Shown: positions 57,337 through 64,000 of the stretch, in pieces | How the letters are laid out: every line of letters begins with the position of its first letter | Numbering within the stretch: the stretch's first letter is position 1 | From: Syntrophaceae bacterium | GTDB lineage: Bacteria > Desulfobacterota > Syntrophia > Syntrophales > UBA2185 | Direction: 5' to 3' | DNA length: 64,000 nt | NCBI GenBank assembly: GCA_003153775.1 | Contig: PMBI01000011.1 | Location: 86,303 to 150,302 of the forward strand | Notes under the pieces: model-generated | What the model saw: only the letters and a program-made list of their open reading frames with translations | What the model was told of the DNA's origin: nothing | Databases searched by the model: none | Translations under genes and position numbers: made by a program

Positions 57337-59298
57337 TTACTCTGCCGCATGATTGTGGATTTGATTCAATTTCCGATATAATGTGCTTCTCGCTATTCCC
57401 AATTTCTTTGCAATCTCTCTCTTGGGGATATTCGATCTGATCATCTTCATTATCAAATCACTCTCTATCTTGTTTACGGGTTCAATTTTAGTAATGTCGT
57501 CCATTGACTTCATGTCCGTAATTTCTGACGGCAAGAGGTCAGCCGTAAGTATGTTGGTATGTGCAATATTGATCATTCTTTCGAGGACATTTTGCAACTC
57601 TCTCACATTACCCGGCCAGTTGTAATTCATGAATCTCTCGAAGACCTCAGCTTCGATTTTCTCGATCTTCTTCCCCATCGTCTTGCCGATATTACTTACA
57701 AAACACTCGACCAAAAGGGGAATGTCGTCTTTTCTTTCCCTGAGCGGTATGAGACGAATGGTGAATACGTTTGACCGATAATACAGGTCCTCTCGGAATT
57801 TGCCTTTTCGAACTTCTTCCTTCAGGTTCTTATTGGTTGCTGCAATGATTCTGACGTCTATCGTTGTTACCCTGGTGCCGCCGATCCTGATTATGGATTT
57901 GTCTTCAATCACCCGCAGGAGGGCTGTCTGCAGCTCCAAGGGCGTTTCCCCCACCTCGTCCAAAAATATTGTGCCGCCGTCTGCGAGCTCAAATTTACCC
58001 GGACTGCCGCCTTTTCTTGACCCGGTAAACGCCCCTTCGGAATAACCGAAAAGCTCGCTGGTTATCAGATCCCTGGGGATCGTCGTGCAGTTAATTGCGA
58101 CGTATGGGCCGTCGCTGCGACTGCTGCTGTTGTGAATTGCCTGAGCGAAAATATCTTTTCCTGTACCGCTTTCTCCCAGGAGCAGGACGTTCGATTTGAT
58201 CTGGGATGCTATCTTGGCCTGCCTGATCGTTTCCAGAAAGTTCGCATCCTGACCGATGATTTCCTCGAAGCGAAATTTCGCCTTCGCCCCCATCATTTTC
58301 ATTGCCAAGGTCCGGGCCCTTTTAATCTCATCCAGGATGATGACCTTGCCGATGACATCGTCCATGGACATTATAGGGTAACAGGACAGAGTGTAATCAC
58401 CCTGGACGCTCTTACAGGCGATTCTCACTTCCATATCCGTGAGAGTGTGGTTATTGTTTATCAGATTGAGCAGGTTCTTGTTATATTTGCTCCAGACCTC
58501 GGCTGTATTTTTCCCAAGAAACCTGTCTGCATCTTCTCCAAAAGCTTTTTTAGCGTTCTTGTTCATCATCGAAATACATCCGTCGTTATCCACGGTCATT
58601 ATGATTTCAGGAATAGAGGATATAACCGTCTTTTGAAAACTGTGCGCAATCCTGTATTCGGTCAATGCCTTTCTGAGCCGAATTTCGTTCTCTATGGCAT
58701 GTGCCGCGGCTGCAACCATCCCCAGCGTATGCGGATTGGCTTTTTGATATGGTCCCGTCATGTCAATGACGCCGATCAATTTGCCGTTTAAATCATGAAC
58801 CGGAGCGCCTGAACATGTCCACTTATGGGAGTTGATGCAATAATGTTCGCCGGCATAGACCTGAAAAGGCTTCCCTAATTTTATTACAGTTCCTGCGCCA
58901 TTGGTCCCTGCGACTTCTTCGGACCAGCAGCTGCCCACAATGAAATTCCCTCGTCTTACCCTCTCCATCACATCATCATCCCCAACAAGCTTCAACATGT
59001 ATCCATCAGCATCAAAGAGTGCAACTAAAAAGCCCGATCCTACGACAAGACCATAAAGGTTCTTCATGAAGGGGAGGCTGATGTCTATCAGCTCTTCATT
59101 TTTTTTCAAGATATCTGCAAGTTGAGAATCATCAAGAACCACAGGAACCCTGGTCAGATGCGGGTTGACATTCTTTTCCCTGCACCTGTCCCATGAATCC
59201 AGAATAGTCGAGGATATTATGAATTCGCTGACGGGAATTCCGCTTATATATTTTTTCCATTCCGCATAAAGCACATCAAATTTTTCTACAAAGTCCAT
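57337..59298 (-). CDS. Sigma-54-dependent transcriptional activator (GAF/PAS-AAA+-Fis HTH)
   Basis: GESGTGKDIFAQAIH; ELFGYSEGAFTGSRKGGSPGKFELADGGTIFLDEVGE; Fis-type HTH. Confidence 0.96.
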   Translation of the reverse strand: MDFVEKFDVLYAEWKKYISGIPVSEFIISSTILDSWDRCREKNVNPHLTRVPVVLDDSQLADILKKNEELIDISLPFMKNLYGLVVGSGFLVALFDADGYMLKLVGDDDVMERVRRGNFIVGSCWSEEVAGTNGAGTVIKLGKPFQVYAGEHYCINSHKWTCSGAPVHDLNGKLIGVIDMTGPYQKANPHTLGMVAAAAHAIENEIRLRKALTEYRIAHSFQKTVISSIPEIIMTVDNDGCISMMNKNAKKAFGEDADRFLGKNTAEVWSKYNKNLLNLINNNHTLTDMEVRIACKSVQGDYTLSCYPIMSMDDVIGKVIILDEIKRARTLAMKMMGAKAKFRFEEIIGQDANFLETIRQAKIASQIKSNVLLLGESGTGKDIFAQAIHNSSSRSDGPYVAINCTTIPRDLITSELFGYSEGAFTGSRKGGSPGKFELADGGTIFLDEVGETPLELQTALLRVIEDKSIIRIGGTRVTTIDVRIIAATNKNLKEEVRKGKFREDLYYRSNVFTIRLIPLRERKDDIPLLVECFVSNIGKTMGKKIEKIEAEVFERFMNYNWPGNVRELQNVLERMINIAHTNILTADLLPSEITDMKSMDDITKIEPVNKIESDLIMKMIRSNIPKREIAKKLGIARSTLYRKLNQIHNHAAE

Positions 59299-59389
59299 AT
59301 CTCGCTCTGTACCGTTCCTTCCTGGAGGTTATTCTTGATGAGGCCAGTTCCGTCGACCATATACTACTCGCTTGGGATAGAAACCTGAA

Positions 59390-59445
59390 TGTCTCATTAT
59401 GTCTCATTGTGTCCCGGAATGTCCGATGTGACCTAAAGTGGGACA
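59390..59445. promoter_or_regulatory. Phased direct-repeat array (putative enhancer for the sigma54 activator)
   Basis: TGTCTCATTA/TGTCTCATTG/TGTCCCGGAA/TGTCCGATG at exact 10-bp spacing plus inverted TGGGACA. Confidence 0.55.
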
Positions 59446-59544
59446 ATAATCTCAAAGCATGATTCCCCGACAATTGCAAGCTCATTTTCAGAATACATCG
59501 TGTTTTCAGATGATTGGTATATTATTTGATGAGCAATATAGACA

Positions 59545-59560
59545 TGGCACAACGTCTGCT
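59545..59560 (+). promoter_or_regulatory. Sigma-54 -24/-12 promoter
   Basis: TGGCACAACGTCTGCT, GG-N10-GC spacing, 69 bp upstream of the 59629 start. Confidence 0.75.
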
Positions 59561-59628
59561 TCATCGCAGTGCGAATATAACAAAGAGAGATAGCATCAGC
59601 TCTTAATTCAAACAAAAGGAGTCGGACA

Positions 59629-61146
59629 GTGCTGCGGACTAAAGATCAATATCACGATGATCTCTTCAAAATGAAGCGGAATGTATTCATAGGCGGAGAA
59701 AAAGTTGGCAGAGATGACCATCGCCTTCGGCCGGGCATCAACGTGCTTGACGTTACTTTCGATCTCGCCCGGGAGTCAAAATGGAAGGGGTTGATAACTG
59801 CAACGTCATCCATAACAGGCGAGGAGATAAACAGATGGTCCCATCTGCCTCAGAGCCCCTACGATCTCCTGCAGAAACAAAAAATGATCCGCTGTGTTGC
59901 ACGCCGGGTCGGGGGCTGCATACAGAGATGCATGGGACACGATGCCATCAGCGCATTGGCAATCTGCACGAAGGAAATAGATGAGGCCAAGGGAACAGAC
60001 TACCATAAGAGGTTTATGACCTACCTCAGGGACTATCAGATGAGGGACGGCGATGGCTGCTGTGCGCAGACAGATAGCAAGGGAGACCGCACGAAACGGC
60101 CGAGCGAACAGCCGAACGCTGATGCGTATGTTCACATCGTGGAAGAACGTAAGGACGGGATTGTAGTAAGCGGTGTAAAGATGTCCATCACTCAGGTGGC
60201 GTATGCTGATGAGATATTCGTGCTGCCCACCAGGGCATTGATGGAAGACGACCGCGACTTTGCCGTGGCCTTTGCACTTCCTGCGGATTGGGATGGCATT
60301 AAATTGATAACACGCCCCGTGTGGCTCCGCGAGAAGGATGACCCAGGCGCATCGCCCTTCTGCAGATACGGGGTATCGGATTCAGTTGTCGTTTTCGATA
60401 ATGTATTCGTCCCCAAAGAAAGGGTTTTTATGTGCCGGGAATGGGAATTCGGACGTCGGCTTGCCCTGCTCTTTGCGGACTCCCACCGCCACAGCTACAG
60501 TGGCTGCAAACCCGGTATGTCGGACGTGCTCTGCGGCGCCGCCATGCTCGCGGCAGAGGCAAACAATATTCAAAAAATATCCCACGTTCGCGAGAAGCTT
60601 TCGAGTTATGCGGGCGCCGCCGAACTCGCTTATGCGGCAGGAGTGGCCTCGGCCATATACGGTGAAAAGACATCGAGCGGCGTTTTCTTCCCGAATAAGA
60701 TTTACGCCAATGTCGGCAGAAGACTCACGGGGGAGCTGATCTATCATGAATACAACTTGCTTACGGAAATTGCAGGCGGCATTGCAGTTACGCTGCCCTT
60801 TGAAGAGGATTTCCATGCAGAAAGTACTAAGAAATATCTGGATAAATTTATTGTGAGGAATCCAAAACTTTCTCCGGAGGTTTCTCTCAAGATATGGAAA
60901 TTTGTTGAGAGCATTGGCGCATCGCCCATGTCGTCGTGGTATGAAATTGCAGGCGTACATGGCGGGGGATCTCCCATCATGGAAACGATTGCCCTTAACC
61001 TCGATTATGATTTCGATGAGAAAAGGCGCCTTGGGAGATACTTGTCCGGCATCGATGAGACATTCGATGATACGAAGGCGCTGGGGTTGGAGCCTACCTT
61101 CGGGACGAGTTTGGCGAGTGATGATGGGCAAGAACTGAAGAAATGA
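59629..61146 (+). CDS. 4-hydroxybutyryl-CoA dehydratase/4-HPA 3-hydroxylase family protein
   Basis: CIQRC (C97/C101) and HRHSYSGC match the C-x3-C and H-x6-C Fe-S ligand spacing of 4-hydroxybutyryl-CoA dehydratase. Confidence 0.85.
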   Translation: MLRTKDQYHDDLFKMKRNVFIGGEKVGRDDHRLRPGINVLDVTFDLARESKWKGLITATSSITGEEINRWSHLPQSPYDLLQKQKMIRCVARRVGGCIQRCMGHDAISALAICTKEIDEAKGTDYHKRFMTYLRDYQMRDGDGCCAQTDSKGDRTKRPSEQPNADAYVHIVEERKDGIVVSGVKMSITQVAYADEIFVLPTRALMEDDRDFAVAFALPADWDGIKLITRPVWLREKDDPGASPFCRYGVSDSVVVFDNVFVPKERVFMCREWEFGRRLALLFADSHRHSYSGCKPGMSDVLCGAAMLAAEANNIQKISHVREKLSSYAGAAELAYAAGVASAIYGEKTSSGVFFPNKIYANVGRRLTGELIYHEYNLLTEIAGGIAVTLPFEEDFHAESTKKYLDKFIVRNPKLSPEVSLKIWKFVESIGASPMSSWYEIAGVHGGGSPIMETIALNLDYDFDEKRRLGRYLSGIDETFDDTKALGLEPTFGTSLASDDGQELKK

Positions 61147-61173
61147 GAATGCTGGCATTAGTGGCAGAATAAA

Positions 61174-62124
61174 ATGAAAGAGGGAGTATCACTGATGAAA
61201 GAAGAAGACACGAAAAAATCGTTGGACAAGCGGATGACTCTCAGGGAGGCGATATCCAAGTATGTATTTGACGGATGTTCAATTGCCTTCAGCGGCATGG
61301 GTGGGGAGCAGGTTGTTGCCCCAACCTATGAGATCGTAAGACAGGGACAGAAGAATCTGACGCTAATGGGTGACAGTCCGTGCGAGGTCGGGGACTATCT
61401 TGTGGGGACGGGTCAGATAAGGAGGGTCGAGGTCGCGTGGTTAGCCTTCGCAGTAGCGGGTGTGAGCCCGAATTACAGGCGGGCCGTGGAAGAGGGTCTC
61501 CCTCATAAAATAGAGGTTCGCGAATTTTCAAATTACACCATGGGCCTGCGATTCTTAGCCGGCGCGATGGGTCTTCCCTTCATGGTGACAAGATCTCTCG
61601 CGGGAACCTCCCTTGAAAAGTATAACGACATGATCAAAGTGATAGAAGACCCGTACGGGGGCAAAAAGGTGGCGCTCGTTCCTGCCGCCAAGCCTGACGT
61701 AGCAATCATCCACGCCAACAGGGCCGATATTTTGGGGAATACGCAGTTCATCGGTTTTTCATCAAATGGAGAAAACATCGCAAGGGCGGCGGCGAGGACA
61801 ATAGTAACCTGCGAGAAGATAGTCTCAACTGATGAGATCAAGAAGGCGCCGACGCTTACCTCGGTGCCGCAGTATGCGGTGGACGCCGTGGTCGAGGTAC
61901 CGTTCGGCAGCCATCCGTGGAACATGCCCTATGCATATGCGTATGATTTACCGTTTCACATGAAGATGATGGCCGGGATAGACACAGCAGACGGTTTCAA
62001 GAGGTGGATGGATGAATGGGCGTTCGGTTGCAAGGACCATGAGGAGTATTGCGAGAAGGTAGGTTGGGCCCGTTTGAAAAAGCTGGCGCAGATTGAACGA
62101 AAGTTCTGCAAGAGCAAGTTGTGA
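61174..62124 (+). CDS. CoA-transferase subunit A (glutaconate CoA-transferase/IpdA-like)
   Basis: MTLREAISKYVFDGCSIAFSGMGGEQVVAPTYEIVRQGQKNLTLMG. Confidence 0.88.
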   Translation: MKEGVSLMKEEDTKKSLDKRMTLREAISKYVFDGCSIAFSGMGGEQVVAPTYEIVRQGQKNLTLMGDSPCEVGDYLVGTGQIRRVEVAWLAFAVAGVSPNYRRAVEEGLPHKIEVREFSNYTMGLRFLAGAMGLPFMVTRSLAGTSLEKYNDMIKVIEDPYGGKKVALVPAAKPDVAIIHANRADILGNTQFIGFSSNGENIARAAARTIVTCEKIVSTDEIKKAPTLTSVPQYAVDAVVEVPFGSHPWNMPYAYAYDLPFHMKMMAGIDTADGFKRWMDEWAFGCKDHEEYCEKVGWARLKKLAQIERKFCKSKL

Positions 62125-62173
62125 GCGCAGATCCGACAAACGAAAAGATCCGAACACGGGAGGAGAACGATTT

Positions 62174-63046
62174 ATGAGTACAACTGAAAAGAAATATGCT
62201 GAGGATTATACGCTTCAGGAATTGTTGGTTGCTGCAGCCGCAAGAGAGATCAAGGACAGGGAGGTGGTTTTTGTCGGCGTTGGCATACCTTGTCTGGGAG
62301 CGCTTGTCGCGAAATTGACGCATGCGCCTGATGTCATTTTGGCAGTGGAGTCGGGATGCATCGGTCCTTCGCCATACCGTCTCATGCTTGGTATAGGGGA
62401 CAATGCCTGCGTGGAGAACGCGATTTGTATAACTTCGCTGTGGCGGGCTTTTTCCGACCAGCAGCGCGGGTATTTTGACATAGGGATGCTGGGCGGCGCG
62501 CAGGTTGACAAGTACGGCAATTTGAACAGTACGGTGATATTCGGCGGCGGCAGTTACGAGAAACCGAAGACGCGTCTACCCGGAAGCGGCGGGGCGAATG
62601 ATATTGCGATTTCCGCGAAGCGGACCCTGATCATGATGAACCAGCAGAAGCGCCGGTTCCTGGAGAAGGTAGACTATATTACATCGCCGGGCTATCTGGA
62701 CGGTCCTGGTTGTCGTGAGAAATACGGATATCCGGGAGGGGGTCCTGCGGTGATCATCTCGAACATGGCGATTTTCCGGTTTGATGAAAAGACGAAGGAG
62801 GCATACCTTGATTCCGTGCATCCGGGGGTAACTGCTGAGGCTGTAAGGAAGGAAGTGTCATGGGACTTGCAGGTGTCTCCCGATTTAAAGACAACGCCGC
62901 CTCCGACGAATGAGGAGGCAAATATCATCCGGACGCTGGACTCTCAGAAGGTCTACACCGGCGGCGGACTGAAAAATCTTACATTCGAGAACTACATCAA
63001 GATGCTTAATTCTTCGCACGAGAAGATCAAGGTGATGTTCGAGTGA
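62174..63046 (+). CDS. CoA-transferase subunit B (glutaconate CoA-transferase/IpdB-like)
   Basis: FVGVGIPCLGALVAKLTHAPDVILAVESGCIGPSP; FDIGMLGGAQVDKYGNLNST; ATG 62174 with GGAGGAG RBS. Confidence 0.88.
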   Translation: MSTTEKKYAEDYTLQELLVAAAAREIKDREVVFVGVGIPCLGALVAKLTHAPDVILAVESGCIGPSPYRLMLGIGDNACVENAICITSLWRAFSDQQRGYFDIGMLGGAQVDKYGNLNSTVIFGGGSYEKPKTRLPGSGGANDIAISAKRTLIMMNQQKRRFLEKVDYITSPGYLDGPGCREKYGYPGGGPAVIISNMAIFRFDEKTKEAYLDSVHPGVTAEAVRKEVSWDLQVSPDLKTTPPPTNEEANIIRTLDSQKVYTGGGLKNLTFENYIKMLNSSHEKIKVMFE

Positions 63047-63064
63047 CATTCCAGGGGTGAGACA

Positions 63065-63844
63065 ATGAGGAAAGACCTGATTGAGAAGATTTTTTCTTTG
63101 GACGGGAAGACGGCCGTTATTACCGGCGGCTACAGGGGGATAGGCCTGGTGATCGCGGAAACCTGTGCGGAAGCCGGGGCAAATGTGGTATTAGTTGCAC
63201 GAAACTTATCCGCCTGCCGCGAGACGGCGGAAAAAATAGAAAAAACTTTTGGTGTCAAGACTGCCGGCAAATCCATGGACGTCCGCGACTCCAAATCTGT
63301 TGACCGCGTGATTCAGGAAATTTTCGATGAATTTGGCAGGATCGATATTCTTGTAAACAGCGCCGGGATCCCGGGAAGTGAAAAGCCCGTTTTGCGAATG
63401 ACCGACGAGGATCTGGATGAGGTCATGGGCGTGGATTTCAGGGGAACGTTCCTCGTTTCTAGAGCCGTCGGACAGATAATGGTGAAGCAAAAGAGCGGGA
63501 GGATTATCAACGTAGCTTCCATCCTCGGAAAGATTTCCGCACGCAACATGGCGGGATATTGTGCGAGCAAGGCTGCAGTTATCCAACTGACCCGGGTTAT
63601 GTCTTTGGAGTTAATGCGGGATAACGTGCAGGTTAACGCCCTCTGTCCAGGATACATCCTTACCGATTTTAACCGCGATTTCTTTGATTCGGAAATGGGC
63701 AAAGGACTGGTAAAGAAGATGATCCCTTTGAACAGGGTAGGGCGGTTGGAGGAATTGCAGTCAACGGCTCTTTATTTGGCCACATGTCCTGCTTTCCTGA
63801 CGGGAGCGGAAATTTACATCGACGGCGGCCATACGATTGTTTAA
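63065..63844 (+). CDS. SDR-family oxidoreductase (FabG-like)
   Basis: ITGGYRGIGLVIAE; NSAGIPG; YCASKAAV; CPGYILTD. Confidence 0.94.
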   Translation: MRKDLIEKIFSLDGKTAVITGGYRGIGLVIAETCAEAGANVVLVARNLSACRETAEKIEKTFGVKTAGKSMDVRDSKSVDRVIQEIFDEFGRIDILVNSAGIPGSEKPVLRMTDEDLDEVMGVDFRGTFLVSRAVGQIMVKQKSGRIINVASILGKISARNMAGYCASKAAVIQLTRVMSLELMRDNVQVNALCPGYILTDFNRDFFDSEMGKGLVKKMIPLNRVGRLEELQSTALYLATCPAFLTGAEIYIDGGHTIV

Positions 63845-63883
63845 CATTTAACACATAAATTAACATTAGGGAGCAAATTGAAA

Positions 63884-64000
63884 ATGAAAGATGTAGTGAT
63901 GGTGAGTGCATGCAGGACGGCGATCGGTGATTTTCTCGGCGCCTTGAAAGATGTGCCGGCGCGTCAGTTGGCGATGACGGCCGGGAAGGCGGCGATAGAA
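63884..64000 (+). CDS. Thiolase / acetyl-CoA acetyltransferase N-terminus (runs off the right edge)
   Basis: MKDVVMVSACRTAIGDFLGALKDVPARQLAMTAGKAAIE. Confidence 0.85.
   Translation, partial: MKDVVMVSACRTAIGDFLGALKDVPARQLAMTAGKAAIE

Noticed and set aside
59276-59485. ORF 59276..59485 minus with repetitive SHFRSHRTFRDTMRHNETF
   Set aside because: The apparent repetition is the translation of the phased TGTC DNA repeats; not a gene.
1-64000. CRISPR arrays, prophage, IS elements, integrases, toxin-antitoxin modules
   Set aside because: Searched by eye for repeat-spacer periodicity and for transposase/integrase/phage-like proteins in the ORF track; none found.

Overview
The 64 kb window is bacterial chromosome, most likely from an anaerobic Desulfobacterota/deltaproteobacterial lineage of Syntrophorhabdus/Syntrophales type. 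That assignment is inferred from gene content only. The first half is mostly housekeeping: rsmA 3' end, panC-panD, metK-ahcY, lptF/lptG, nrdD-nrdG, cmk-rpsA-sppA-ihf, an MrfB/MrfA-like nuclease/helicase pair, tag, hcp, tRNA-Gln and glnS. The 33-53 kb part is richer in accessory genes. It holds three genes that the ORF track splits at in-frame UGA codons and that read best as selenoproteins: a redoxin (YRGAW-U-PFC), an OsmC-family protein (ATAG-U-MMG) and a C_GCAxxG_C_C-family protein (FH-U-SQAV). Each UGA is followed at 16-19 nt by a plausible bSECIS hairpin. The same region has an NRAMP-like transporter with a non-canonical metal site, a detached PRC-MgtE_N-CBS module, an unannotated 36-aa membrane microprotein, a caspase-HtrA-PDZ fusion whose HtrA serine is replaced, a CHAT-TPR lipoprotein, and LytS/LytTR-CstA. 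The right end (53.6-64 kb) is a CoA-dependent catabolic cluster: Old-yellow-enzyme-like reductase, acyl-CoA ligase, sigma54 activator, 4-hydroxybutyryl-CoA dehydratase-like protein, two-subunit CoA-transferase, SDR and thiolase. It has a sigma54 promoter, a 10-bp-phased repeat array, and reciprocal relics of a segmental duplication. I saw no CRISPR array, rRNA, transposase or prophage.
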